Positions 1 to 10,125 of a stretch of 64,000 nt of DNA are shown here, in pieces (positions within the stretch are counted from its first letter, which is position 1; each line of letters opens with the position of its first letter). Made by a program: the position numbers and the translations under genes. The DNA comes from Sinomicrobium weinanense (lineage in GTDB: Bacteria > Bacteroidota > Bacteroidia > Flavobacteriales > Flavobacteriaceae). The stretch is from NCBI RefSeq assembly GCF_018863395.1, contig NZ_JAHKRR010000004.1, forward strand, positions 186,001 through 250,000, read 5' to 3'. Below the pieces are notes generated by a model. It was not told where the DNA came from. It was given only the letters and a program-made list of their open reading frames with translations, and made no database searches.

Positions 1-2
1 TA

Positions 3-2822
3 AACGGAAGGTCTTCCGTAAACATAAGCCTGGAAGAATCGGCCAGCCAATTGGAACAGGTGGTCGTGATCGGGTACGGAAACCAGAAAAAAGGAGCGGT
101 AACCGGGGCGGTTTCGTCCATATCACCGGAAGAGATCACAGCGCTTCCCGCTCCCAGTTTCACCGAGGCCATGCAGGGACGCATGCCGGGAGTACAGGTC
201 ACCAATAATGGCGCTCCGGGAACAGATCCCATCGTTCGGATCAGGGGGATCGGTTCTATCAGTTTTGCAGCCAATCCACTATATGTGGTAGACGGTTATC
301 CCGCAGGGTCATTAAAGGATTTTGACAATAACGATATTGCATCCATCTCCGTCTTAAAAGATGCCAGTGCCGCCGCCATATACGGGTCAAGGGCGGCTAA
401 CGGGGTGGTCTTAATAACGACCAAGAAAGGGAAATACACCGAAAAACTGGATGTGGAACTCCGCTCCTATGCCGGTTTTTCACGGGTTACCAAAAGGCTG
501 GACCTGCTGAACAGGGAGCAGTATTTGCAATATGGAAAAATGCTCCTGGGAAATGCCGGTGCACCTTTCCCCGACAGGTGGGATAACATGGACGAACCCA
601 TCTATCCGGGGGCCGGTCAGACCTACGCCCAGACAGACACCGACTACCAGGACGCACTGTTCCAGGACGGCTTTACGACCAATCACTACCTGAGCCTTAG
701 AGGAGGCGGGGAGCAATCCAGGTTTTTCTCATCTTTCGGATATTTTAAACAGGAAGGGAGCATTATCGGAACGGGATACGAACGTTATAACGTAAGGATC
801 AATTCAGACCACGATATCCACGAGAGGGTTCACGTCGGGCAGACCCTTACCATTTCTACGGGCAACAGGGAAAATGAAGCTGATTCGGGGGCCCGCTCCT
901 TAATTCAGCATACCATTCGGGGGGTTCCCTATATCCCTATCCACGATCCTACGGTAGATGGGGGATACCGGGCGCCGGATGCAGCCGACGGGACCGATCC
1001 GGAGAACCCGGTCCGTGCCGCCCTGATGGACAGCAATACCGATAAGAATGTCAGGATCTTCGGTACGGCCTCGATAGGGGTTGATATTACCGATGACCTG
1101 AAGTACAAGTTTATTGCAGGTGTAGATTGGTCCTACAACAGGAACAGCATTATTCTACCCATTTATTTCGACGGTTTCAGGGGCCGGGAGAAAAAAGAAG
1201 TTACAGATACCAGGAACACGTCAACAGGAACCTATTTTTCCAACCAGTTGAGCTATAAAAAATCTTTCGGGGACCACAATATCGATTTTATTGCCATAGC
1301 CGAAAGGCAGGACAACAAGTACAGCAGTCTTAGCGGTGCCGGCCGCCTCGACGACAACAAACTGGATGTCCTCACCGGTGCCACAGACCCGGTCTTAAAC
1401 AGTTCCAAAGGCTCAAATACCATTTATTCCTATGCCGGCCGTCTCAATTATGACTTTGCCGGGCGTTACCTGCTCAGTGCCTCGATCCGGAGAGATGGTT
1501 CTTCCAAATTTGCCGGGGGCAAAAAATGGCAGTCATTCCCGGGGATCTCCGCAGGTTGGAATATGGCTGAAGAATCGTTTATGGCAAATTCCGGGATCTC
1601 CGAACTAAAGCTCCGCGGAAGCTGGGGTAAAGTGGGCTTTGAAGGGATCGGCGATTATGAAAGCCAGGCCGGTATCCAGAAAAATACCACGGCACTGTTT
1701 GGTGATGAAATACTCCAGGGGGCTTATTTTGACAAACTTGCCAGCGGTGAACTGGAATGGGAGGTCACCACCATGGTCAATGCCGGGGTGGATGTGGGCC
1801 TTTTCAATAACAGGGTGCAATTTTCTGCCGAATGGTACAACAGAAAGACCGATAACTTAATACTGGCCGTCCCCCTTCCTTCTTCTGCCGGATATGCCGG
1901 GAGTACACTGGCCAATATCGGGGGGATGAAAAACTGGGGCCTTGAATTTCAGGGGACCTACTATTCCAACTACGATAATGAATTCAGATGGGATGTGTCA
2001 GCCAACCTGAGCTTATACAGAAACAATATCGTTAGCCTGGCCACGGAAACTTCAACCCTCTTTGCCGGGCAGAACTCAGATACCGGTGGTTTTGATATTA
2101 CCCGTACATCGATAGGAGACCCGATACAGCAGTTCTACGGATGGCAGGTAGAAGGCATATTCCAGAGCCAGGCCCAGATTGACGAATATAACAGCAGGAA
2201 TCCCAACACGGCCTACCAGGAAAATGCAGCCCCCGGAGACCTGATCTTTAAGGACAACAATGGCGATGGCACCGTGACCCCCGATGACAGGGCGATCATC
2301 GGTAATTTCATACCCGACTTTACCTATGGGGTCAACTTTAATGCCGACTATAAGAACTTTTTCTTTAATATGTTCTGGAATGGGGTACAGGGCAATGACG
2401 TGTATAACGCAGCCAAAGTATACCGGGAAGGCGGCCTCCGGTTATTCAATGCCGATGTTGCCGTCCTGGATGCCTGGACACCACAAAACACCGATACCAA
2501 CATCCCCCGTATGGTCAATGCAGACCCCAACGGGAACACACGTACTTCAGACAGGTTTGTCGAAGACGGGTCCTACCTGCGGTTACAGACCGTTAAGATC
2601 GGGTACAGAATACCGGAAGAATGGCTGTCGCGCAATGGCAACGGGCTTATTTCCGGACTTGAATTTTATCTTTCGGGGAGCAACCTGTTAACAATTACCA
2701 AGTATTCAGGTTACGATCCCGAGGTCGGATCGAGATACAGCAATTTACTGACCCAGGGCATTGATTACGGACAATACCCAAGGCCCAGGACCTTCCTTAT
2801 CGGATTGAATGCCAGGTTCTAA
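3..2822 (+). CDS. SusC/RagA-type TonB-dependent outer-membrane receptor, 5' end outside window
   Basis: This is an outer-membrane beta-barrel that imports oligosaccharides with its SusD partner, powered by TonB. The reading frame is open to the left edge, so the signal peptide and most of the carboxypeptidase-like N-terminal domain lie outside; a TTG at 51 is internal. The visible part begins with the end of that domain, then the family hallmark LEQVVVIGYGNQKKG, the plug (MPGVQVTNNGAPG, VRIRGIGSI, LYVVDGYPAG, ISVLKDASAAAIYGSRAANG) and a long barrel. It ends in phenylalanine (LIGLNARF), as outer-membrane barrels do. 939 residues are visible. The SusD gene follows 34 bases downstream. The substrate cannot be read from the sequence. 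Confidence 0.95.
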   Translation, partial: NGRSSVNISLEESASQLEQVVVIGYGNQKKGAVTGAVSSISPEEITALPAPSFTEAMQGRMPGVQVTNNGAPGTDPIVRIRGIGSISFAANPLYVVDGYPAGSLKDFDNNDIASISVLKDASAAAIYGSRAANGVVLITTKKGKYTEKLDVELRSYAGFSRVTKRLDLLNREQYLQYGKMLLGNAGAPFPDRWDNMDEPIYPGAGQTYAQTDTDYQDALFQDGFTTNHYLSLRGGGEQSRFFSSFGYFKQEGSIIGTGYERYNVRINSDHDIHERVHVGQTLTISTGNRENEADSGARSLIQHTIRGVPYIPIHDPTVDGGYRAPDAADGTDPENPVRAALMDSNTDKNVRIFGTASIGVDITDDLKYKFIAGVDWSYNRNSIILPIYFDGFRGREKKEVTDTRNTSTGTYFSNQLSYKKSFGDHNIDFIAIAERQDNKYSSLSGAGRLDDNKLDVLTGATDPVLNSSKGSNTIYSYAGRLNYDFAGRYLLSASIRRDGSSKFAGGKKWQSFPGISAGWNMAEESFMANSGISELKLRGSWGKVGFEGIGDYESQAGIQKNTTALFGDEILQGAYFDKLASGELEWEVTTMVNAGVDVGLFNNRVQFSAEWYNRKTDNLILAVPLPSSAGYAGSTLANIGGMKNWGLEFQGTYYSNYDNEFRWDVSANLSLYRNNIVSLATETSTLFAGQNSDTGGFDITRTSIGDPIQQFYGWQVEGIFQSQAQIDEYNSRNPNTAYQENAAPGDLIFKDNNGDGTVTPDDRAIIGNFIPDFTYGVNFNADYKNFFFNMFWNGVQGNDVYNAAKVYREGGLRLFNADVAVLDAWTPQNTDTNIPRMVNADPNGNTRTSDRFVEDGSYLRLQTVKIGYRIPEEWLSRNGNGLISGLEFYLSGSNLLTITKYSGYDPEVGSRYSNLLTQGIDYGQYPRPRTFLIGLNARF

Positions 2823-2856
2823 ATCAAAGGTTAACAGTTCAAAAAAGTTTAGACAA

Positions 2857-4389
2857 ATGAAAAAAATAATCGCCACGTTTCTCATAATCACCTTGTTCTT
2901 TACGGTCGGTTCATGCAGCTATGACGATCTGGACAAGACCAATCCGAATCAGTTGGTGGTAGACACTTACTACCAGAATGAAAGTGAACTGAACTCGGGG
3001 CTGTATGCCATTTACGGCACTATGGCAGGAGCAAACCTGTTTTCGAGGTCTTACTGGTTTTTTAACGATATAAGGAGCGATGAGGTAAGTTCGGGCGGCG
3101 GGCAGCTGACCGCCGAGTTCAACCAGATCCTCAACGGGACCCATGATGCTTCCAATCCGGTAAATGCATCCATATGGAAAGGCCTGTACCAGGTGATTCA
3201 CCGGGCAAACATCGTTATTAACAAAGCTCCCGAAGCAATGGAAGTGGACGAAAGCATCCGGGAAAAAATAATTGCGGAAGCACGCTGTGCACGGGGATGG
3301 GCTTATTATGAGCTAGGCACTATCTGGGGAAAAGCCCCTGTGTACCTTACCTATGTAACCAATTTTTCGGAAACCAATCCCGTAAGCTCACAACAGGAAG
3401 TCCTGGACCAGGCTGTCGAAGACCTTACAGCAGCAGCAGCCGTACTCGATTTCAGCGGGAGTAAAAAAGGACGGATGTCCAAAGGTTCGGCCCTGGCCTT
3501 ATTGGGGCGGGTATATATGTTTACGGGCGATTATACCAAAGCCAAAGAGGCTTTAGATGAAATAGTCACTTCCGGGAATTACGCCCTGGTGGACGAATAT
3601 GACGATAATTTCCAGGAGGAAAACGAATATAACAGCGAATCGATCTGGGAGATCGGGTTTGCAAAAATAGGAGCCTACAACTGGGCAGACACCGGGGACG
3701 GTACAGGCAATGAAGCCAGTATACATTCCCAGGAATATTCGGCTTATGGCTGGAGGAATATCATCCCTTCCCAAAAAATGCTGGACGAGTTTGAAAGGCC
3801 GGAGAACGGAGCTGAAAAAAGAGACCCCCGCCTGGATAAAAACCTCTATTTCGTGGGCGATACCTTCAATAATGGAACGGAGGTCATCGAAAGCGGTAAT
3901 ATAAAAGGAAGTGCGCTGAAGTATAACGGTGGGGAAATGAAAATAAGCTGGCGAAAACATTCTGCCATGTACAAAGTGAACCCCGCCGGATATTACGAAT
4001 CCGGGATCAACCACAGGGTCATCCGGTATGCAGAGGTGCTTTTAAACCTGGCCGAATGCGAACTGGAAGCCGGAGATCAGAATAAGAGTGTGGAGTACCT
4101 GAACATGATCAGGCAAAGGACTTCGGTAAATATGCCCCCGTATCCTACATCAAAATACCCCACCGGGACCAAAGATGAAGTGTTTGCAGCCATCATGCAC
4201 GAAAAAATGGTAGAACTTGCCGACGAACAGGTCAGGAACAGGGACCTGCTGCGATGGAGGGCCCAGGGGAAATTAAAAGAAGAGCCTTTGGAATATTATT
4301 CACCCAGGCACCAGTTTATGCCAATTCCCCAACAGGAGATAGACAATAATGCCAACATTACGGAAAACGATCAGAATTCCGGGTATTAA
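2857..4389 (+). CDS. SusD/RagB family nutrient-binding outer-membrane lipoprotein
   Basis: This surface lipoprotein captures glycans and forms the lid of the SusC barrel encoded just upstream. The ATG at 2857 was chosen because it begins a lipoprotein signal (MKKIIATFLIITLFFTVGSC, lipid cysteine 20); the frame is open further upstream but that stretch overlaps susC and lacks a signal. The 510-residue length is normal. TPR-like helices are visible (GSALALLGRVYMFTGDYTKA; VIRYAEVLLNLAECELEAG), and the C-terminus has the typical LLRWRAQGK...FMPIPQQEIDNN...NQNSGY ending. A hairpin terminator follows, so the pair probably forms its own transcript. Confidence 0.95.
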   Translation: MKKIIATFLIITLFFTVGSCSYDDLDKTNPNQLVVDTYYQNESELNSGLYAIYGTMAGANLFSRSYWFFNDIRSDEVSSGGGQLTAEFNQILNGTHDASNPVNASIWKGLYQVIHRANIVINKAPEAMEVDESIREKIIAEARCARGWAYYELGTIWGKAPVYLTYVTNFSETNPVSSQQEVLDQAVEDLTAAAAVLDFSGSKKGRMSKGSALALLGRVYMFTGDYTKAKEALDEIVTSGNYALVDEYDDNFQEENEYNSESIWEIGFAKIGAYNWADTGDGTGNEASIHSQEYSAYGWRNIIPSQKMLDEFERPENGAEKRDPRLDKNLYFVGDTFNNGTEVIESGNIKGSALKYNGGEMKISWRKHSAMYKVNPAGYYESGINHRVIRYAEVLLNLAECELEAGDQNKSVEYLNMIRQRTSVNMPPYPTSKYPTGTKDEVFAAIMHEKMVELADEQVRNRDLLRWRAQGKLKEEPLEYYSPRHQFMPIPQQEIDNNANITENDQNSGY

Positions 4390-4420
4390 ACAATACATCA
4401 GTTTGAGTAGTTAGTGTGAA

Positions 4421-4464
4421 GCAAAAGTGGGTGTTTAACATGTCAGATACCCGCTTTTGTTCTT
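4421..4464 (+). terminator. Hairpin terminator after the first susD
   Basis: A 12-bp stem (GCAAAAGTGGGT, 4421-4432, with ACCCGCTTTTGT, 4449-4460) has a 16-base loop and is followed by a T-rich stretch. It separates the SusCD pair from the FG-GAP gene that starts at 4502. Confidence 0.7.
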
Positions 4465-4501
4465 GTTTAGGGCAGGATTTTCTCCACCGTGTGATGTCTG
4501 T

Positions 4502-7500
4502 ATGATAAAAAAATGTAACATATCAACATACATTCTTCTGGCCATTTTTATATCGGGCTGTTCTTTCCACAAAAAAGAAGACCCCCTATTTAAAAAGGTC
4601 AGTCCTCAAAGCTCTTCCTTATACTTTAACAACAACATCACCGAAAGCGATTCCTTAAATATCCTGGATTATGAATATTTATATAATGGAGCAGGGGTAG
4701 GTGCAGGATATTTTACAGGGATAGCCTGCCCGACCTGTTTTTTAGCGGTAACATGGTCCATAGCCGGTTGTTCATCAATCAGGGGAATTTAACTTTTAAG
4801 GACATTACGGATGCCGCCGGCATAAAAACCCCTTCGTGGTGTACAGGGGTTTCCATTGTGGATATCAATAATGATGGTCTATCGGATATCTATGTAAGTA
4901 CCGCACACGATCAAAACTTTCGGCAAAGCCGGAATTATTTCTTTTTAAATACTATATCAGATGACGGGACGGTATCGTTCAGGGAAATGGCTTCCGAAAT
5001 GGGTATAGCGGACCTTTCCTATACGGTTCAGGCGGCATGGCTTGATTACGATAAAGACGGGGATCTGGACCTGTTCCTGATCAACAATGCCATGGAAGAG
5101 TATCCCAAAAACAACCCTCTAGGGCAGAGAAAGGACGGGAGCGGCAGGAGTACCGATAAATTATACAGGAATGATGGTGCTGATGAAAAAGGGATACCGG
5201 CATTCACAGATGTTTCAGAACAGGCGGGGATACAGGTCGAAGGATGGAGCCTGGGTGTAGCGGTCACCGATATCAATAATGATAACTACCCGGATATCTA
5301 TATCGCTAATGATTTTTATTCCAACGATATACTGTATATCAATAACGGAGACGGTACTTTTTCCAACCGGATCAACCACTATTTTAAACACCAGAGCCAC
5401 AACAGCATGGGCGTGAATATTGCGGATGTCAACAACGACGCCGTTCAGGATGTCCTGGTGCTGGATATGCTCCCGGAAGATAATATCCGCCATAAGACCA
5501 TGTTCGGACAAATTCCGTTCAGCAGGGTACAACAGGCAAAGGCACAGGGCTATGCCCCCCAATACGTACGCAATGTCCTTCAAATGAGCAATGCCGGCGT
5601 ATACAGCGACCTGGGTTTTTATGCGGGTGTAGCGGCCACCGATTGGAGCTGGTGCCCGTTGATCGCAGACTTTGACAATGACGGGCATAAAGACATTTAT
5701 ATTACCAACGGCTACAAAAAAGACATCACCGACCTGGATTTTGTAGACTTTACCAATAAGGCAAGTACTTTCGGAACGGTCGAAGACAAAAGGAAACTCC
5801 TGGTAGAGCAGCTCAACAAAATGAAAGGCGTTAAAAAAAGTAATTTCTTTTTTGAGAATACCGGTAAGGGTGTTTTTGCCGACCACACAAACGAAGCGGG
5901 CTTATACCTTCCGTCATACTCAAACGGGGCCATTGATGTCGATCTCGACCTGGATGGCGACCTGGACCTCGTGGCCAATAATATTGAAGATGACGTATTG
6001 CTTTTTGAAAACCGCAGCAACCGGTCAGAGCACATCCGTAAAAACTTCCTCCAGGTAAAATTACAGGCCAACGCACAGAGTTTGGGTGCGAAAATATGGT
6101 TATACACGAAAGGCGAGGTACAGTTTGCAGAATTTTATCCGCATAAAGGCTATATGTCTTCCCTGCCTCCTGTCCTGCATTTTGGCCTGGACAGTATTCA
6201 GGAGATCGATTCCTTAAAGATCCTTTGGCCCGGCAATCAACGGGAAACCCGGAAAAATGTAAAGGTCAATCAAACCCTGTCGCCACAACCCGGAAACTTT
6301 TCCGTAAAACCGGTCAATACCATACCCGAAAAGAGTACAAAGACCTGTTTTGAGGTGATGAACAGCTCTGCTACCATCTCCTATAAAAGTAAAGAAAATG
6401 CATTCGATGATTTCAGGAAGTGGCCTCTGCACTTCAGGTCTTACAGTAAAGCCGGCCCTGTTTTAACGGTGGGGGATGTAAACGGGGATGGCCTGGAAGA
6501 CTTGTTCGCAGGAGGATCGTCCAACAATTACGGGACATTCTATATCCGTCAAAAGGACGGCTCTTTTACGGAACAGGTACTTAAAGATCCCATAGGGCTG
6601 CCCATGGAAGATACGGCAGCACTCCTTTTTGATGCCGATAATGATAATGACCCGGATCTGTATGTCGTAAGCGGAAGTTCCGAACATTACAAAACGCCGG
6701 AATTATACCAGGACCGCCTGTATATCAATGACGGGAAAGGCCATTTTAGCCTGCAACCTGATGCATTGCCAAAGATCCGGGCGGCAGGTGGATGTGTTGT
6801 GGCATTCGATTACGATGCAGACGGAGACCTGGACCTTTTTGTAGGCGGAAGGATAAAGGCTGACGAATATCCCAGATCGCCCAGGTCTTACCTGCTGGAA
6901 AACAATGAAGGCATTTTTACGGATGTCACAGCCCAAAAAGCCCCCCGGCTTTTAAAACCGGGAATGGTTACGGCTGCTTATACAACAGACCTCGACAAGA
7001 ATGGCAGAACAGATCTGATACTCGTAGGGGAGTGGATGCCTGTTCAGATATACTATAATAACGATAAGGGCCTTAAAATGGATGAATCGCCCAACGGACT
7101 GGAAAACACCAATGGCTGGTGGAATTGTATGGCCGGCGAAGATTTTGACAAGGACGGGGATATTGATTTTATAGCGGGAAACTGGGGGTTGAACACCCCG
7201 TTTAAGGCAAGTGTCGACGAACCTCTTTCCATTTATGCCAAAGACTACGACCAGAATGGCAGTATGGAACCCATTATGACGTATTATAACCAGGGCAAAG
7301 AGCACATCATCCACCCAAGGGGCACCTTAACAGGCCGGTTGCCTGCCCTCAGGCATCTTGTAAAGAGTTACAGGGAATACGGCAAAATGCAGATCGATGA
7401 AGTCTTCGAAGCGTCTGTCCTGGAAGACGCTACCCGGGTCCATGCCTATGAACTGGGTTCTGTTTATATAGAAAACCTGGGGAACGGGAAATTCAGGTAT

Positions 7501-7848
7501 ACCCGCCTGCCGGAAGAAGTACAGTGGTCCCCGGTCTTCGATTTCACCATAACGGATATTGACCTCGACGGCTATCGGGATGTACTGGCTGTCGGGAATT
7601 ATCACGACACCGAAGTGCTGACCGGCAGATTTGATGCCGGAAATGGTAGCTGCCTGGTATTCAGGGACAATGGTTTTCAGCCGGTAAAACCCTCGGTCAG
7701 CGGATTTTTTGTCCCGGGCGAAGGCAGGTCGATAGTGCGTTTGAATACAAAAGACAAAGGTGAGACCGTGATCGTGGGGATACAACAAGACAGTTTAAAG
7801 ATCTTCCGCAAAAGAGAACTTTCCAAAAAACAGAACGGCCTAAAGTAA
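4502..7848 (+). pseudogene. FG-GAP/VCBS-repeat lipoprotein with ASPIC/UnbV domain (CRTAC1-like), frameshifted near 4710
   Basis: A secreted calcium-binding beta-propeller protein of about 1,115 residues, a family often found beside SusCD pairs; its exact role is not established. The ATG at 4502 begins a lipoprotein signal (LAIFISGC, lipid cysteine 20) and the frame is good through YNGAGVGAG (to 4708). It then runs into a stop at 4790. The correct protein resumes in another frame as DSLPDLFFSGN from 4720 and stays open to 7848, so there is a net one-base change between 4706 and 4719. Many DxDxDG-type repeats follow (DYDKDGDLDLFL, DLDLDGDLDLVA, DYDADGDLDLFV). An ASPIC/UnbV stretch lies about 6080-6290. 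The rest shows no decay, so this is either a recent mutation or a sequencing error. A shorter product from an internal start at 4753 would lack an export signal. Confidence 0.85.
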
Positions 7849-8035
7849 GCAACAGGCTTCTGAGATATTATACTAAAGGTAAAAAAAGAGCTGTGTGAAA
7901 TTGATTGAATATTACCACCTTTTGAAAAAATAGTATGATATTCTAAGGAATTTTTATCATAAACTTGTAAGGCATTGAACATTTAGACAGGTATCAAAAA
8001 GCACAACCGGATCATATTTTGATTTCCAAACACCG

Positions 8036-8073
8036 CTCTGTGCAACTCTGTGCCTGCTTTGTGGATCTCTGTG
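8036..8073 (+). repeat. Single-arm array of CTCTGTG-like heptamers
   Basis: Four heptamers (CTCTGTG, CTCTGTG, CTTTGTG, CTCTGTG) have spacers of 3, 4 and 3 bases. It lies in the 312-base gap 7849-8160 between the FG-GAP gene and the GH30 gene. Apart from this array that gap holds only AT-rich sequence, in which I recognise no gene. The same unit occurs at 9704-9801 and 31237-31339, there as two facing arms. Confidence 0.75.
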
Positions 8074-8160
8074 GTAAAAATAAGGCCCACGACATGGACA
8101 GGTGTATAACTCAAAAAACCGAATAATAACCCAGATTTTATTAACCAAACCACTAACATT

Positions 8161-9663
8161 ATGAACAGTAAAAAAGCAAGTTCAGTTTCTTCATGGATTT
8201 TATCGGTTTCCTTATTGGCAATAAGCTGCGCAGACAAGGAAATGGATGAGTTGGGGGGTGCAGAACATTTAACGTTCGCTGCGGCCGATACCCTCACCAC
8301 AAGTATTTCCCTCGATTGGGGCCAGACCTATCAGCAAATCGACGGGTTCGGGGCCTTCGGAGGGAGGATCACCCCTTTTTTCGAATCGCCGAAACGCGAT
8401 AGCATCATGGAATACCTGTGGGGGCAGACCGGCCTGAAGCTAAATATGCTCCGGGGAAAGGTGCTGCATACCTACCCGTTTGACCAGGAAAGTAGAACAG
8501 TAACCATCAAACCGGCTAATGTAAGTATAGATGTAGATACAAACGGCGATGTTTACCAGGGGCTTTCAGATGAAGAAAAAGAACACCTGGGCCAGGTATG
8601 GATATTGAAAAAAGCCAGGGAAAGGTACAATGTCCCTGTGGTGTTTGCCAGTACCTGGACCCCGCCGTTATACATGAAAAAGGATCCGACGAATATAAGT
8701 GCAACAAATTTTAACGGGCTTGATTACAGCACTTCATCAACAGCATTTGCACGTTATGTAGCCGGGTTTGCAAAAGCATTTAAGGAAGAAGGCATTGAGT
8801 TTTACGGGATTTCACCGAGCAACGAACCCGAAAATGTGTTCTCCTCCTGGGATGCCTCTTACTGGACACCCAGGCACCTGGGGGAATTTATCTCCAATAA
8901 CCTCAGGCCGGCCCTGAATGAAGAAGGGCTTCAGGATATGAAGATCATCTCATCAGAAAATGCCGCATGGGGTACAGCCAACACATTTTTGTCCACCATG
9001 GATAAAAGCAATGTAGATATTCTGGCAGGACACGGATATGTAGAGATAGGCGATATCATACTGGGAAAACGGGGACTGAACCAAAACCCTTCGATATGGA
9101 CCTACGCTACGGGTAATAAACCGGTTTGGGTCACCGAAGCATCCGATGATAGCGGTGTTTACGACAATACGATGACCGGCGGAATAAAGCTGGCGACAAA
9201 CATGCATAAACTCCTTGCCGAATGTAATGTAAATGCCTATGTATACTGGTTGGGGATGCTGGCCATAAGAAACAATGAATCACTGATCTGTACCAATAGC
9301 GATGGTACACTGGATTTCCCCAGGACCTACGATGTGATGGGGCATTATTCCAGGGATATCACAGATAGCTATTACAGGTTTAAGGCCTCTGTCGATCAGG
9401 GTAGCGGGTTGATGGTCTCTGCATACAAAGAACCCGGCACCGGGAAATTTACCGTGGTGGTGATCAATTCGGGAGATAACGCAGTAAATGCTGCTTTTGA
9501 CCTGTCAGGTTTTGAAGCCGGGGAGCTTAACAGTTACCAGACTACAGATCACAGCGCAGGGCACTGGAATGAAGAAGCTCCAATGACTACGGATGAAACA
9601 GGAAAAATGTCGGCCTTATTTCCTCCCCAAAGTATAACAACATTAACAGGGACAAAACAATAA
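8161..9663 (+). CDS. Glycoside hydrolase family 30 lipoprotein
   Basis: A retaining beta-glycosidase of family GH30 with an (alpha/beta)8 barrel and a C-terminal beta-sandwich. It has 500 residues and an ATG at 8161 followed by a lipoprotein signal (LLAISC, lipid cysteine 23), so it is probably tethered to the outer membrane. Visible motifs are QIDGFGAFGGR near the start of the barrel, the acid/base in SPSNEPE (Glu222) and the nucleophile in VWVTEASDD (Glu326). The family includes beta-glucosylceramidases, beta-1,6-glucanases, beta-1,6-galactanases and xylanases; the subfamily cannot be fixed by eye. It is flanked by repeat-rich gaps and lies between SusCD clusters, consistent with extracellular trimming of the imported glycan. 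Confidence 0.9.
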   Translation: MNSKKASSVSSWILSVSLLAISCADKEMDELGGAEHLTFAAADTLTTSISLDWGQTYQQIDGFGAFGGRITPFFESPKRDSIMEYLWGQTGLKLNMLRGKVLHTYPFDQESRTVTIKPANVSIDVDTNGDVYQGLSDEEKEHLGQVWILKKARERYNVPVVFASTWTPPLYMKKDPTNISATNFNGLDYSTSSTAFARYVAGFAKAFKEEGIEFYGISPSNEPENVFSSWDASYWTPRHLGEFISNNLRPALNEEGLQDMKIISSENAAWGTANTFLSTMDKSNVDILAGHGYVEIGDIILGKRGLNQNPSIWTYATGNKPVWVTEASDDSGVYDNTMTGGIKLATNMHKLLAECNVNAYVYWLGMLAIRNNESLICTNSDGTLDFPRTYDVMGHYSRDITDSYYRFKASVDQGSGLMVSAYKEPGTGKFTVVVINSGDNAVNAAFDLSGFEAGELNSYQTTDHSAGHWNEEAPMTTDETGKMSALFPPQSITTLTGTKQ

Positions 9664-9703
9664 AACCTCCATGTTTTAAATACTGCTACCAATAATAGAT
9701 TTA

Positions 9704-9801
9704 TTCTGTGGTTCTCTGTGAAACCTCTGTGTACCTCTGTGTGCCTCTGTGAAATAGACTATGACACAAAGTTGCACAGAGGTACACAGAGTTTCACAAA
9801 G
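9704..9801. repeat. Palindromic CTCTGTG heptamer array
   Basis: The left arm carries about five CTCTGTG heptamers with 3- to 4-base spacers. After an 11-14 base centre, the right arm carries four complementary units (CACAAAG, CACAGAG, CACAGAG, CACAAAG). The unit period is about 10 bases and the arms could fold into a hairpin. It lies in the 462-base gap 9664-10125. Confidence 0.8.
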
Positions 9802-9904
9802 ATTTTATAAATGCCATGATCAATCCGGACGGTTGCCAAAACATTCAGTCTGGAAGTGACAGGCTCATCACAATTCTTATATCATTAGATTGGGCTGCGA
9901 CTAA

Positions 9905-10005
9905 AGAGCGGTGCGTCGTCTTGAGCCCGTCAGGTCGAGTGCTGTGACGCAGGAGCAGTGTGTTGCCCTGAGTACAACCGAAGGGTATCGAGACCCCCGA
10001 TCTGT
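9905..10005. repeat. REP-like intergenic palindromic sequence
   Basis: This stretch contains GGTCGAGTGCTGTGACGC and GTACAACCGAAGGGTATCGA. It resembles the short dispersed palindromic repeats common between genes in flavobacteria (CCCTTCGG...CTCAGGG type), partly shared with 37809-37892 and 63469-63556. No coding role is seen. Confidence 0.4.
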
Positions 10006-10057
10006 TGAATTTGATATAAACCGGAAGTTGATAATGCCGGGATCCCGGAAAAATCAC

Positions 10058-10090
10058 TATCTTCGCCCATTGTTATGTGTTCGTACACAT
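10058..10090 (+). promoter_or_regulatory. Promoter box plus palindromic operator of the GH31 gene
   Basis: TATCTTCG at 10058-10065 resembles the Bacteroidota -7 box (TAnnTTTG). A palindrome, ATGTGTTCGTACACAT, follows at 10075-10090, with 7 of 8 positions paired around a central CG. That places the operator at or just after the expected transcription start. The same pair of elements, with the same 17-base offset, precedes the second susC at 16271-16303. A central CG is typical of LacI-family sites; no such regulator lies in the window. Confidence 0.6.
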
Positions 10091-10125
10091 TTTCATGATA
10101 TTGATTTAACAGATAAAAAAGGGAA

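Noticed and set aside
5215-5886. 223-codon minus-strand frame
   Set aside because: Valine- and isoleucine-rich antisense shadow of the calcium-loop repeats in the FG-GAP gene.
4753-7848. Intact FG-GAP gene starting at 4753
   Set aside because: That start lacks an export signal and cuts the first repeat; the upstream frame supplies both, so a frameshift is the better explanation.
9704-9801. Possible CRISPR array
   Set aside because: Units are only 7 bases with 3- to 4-base spacers and face each other as a palindrome.
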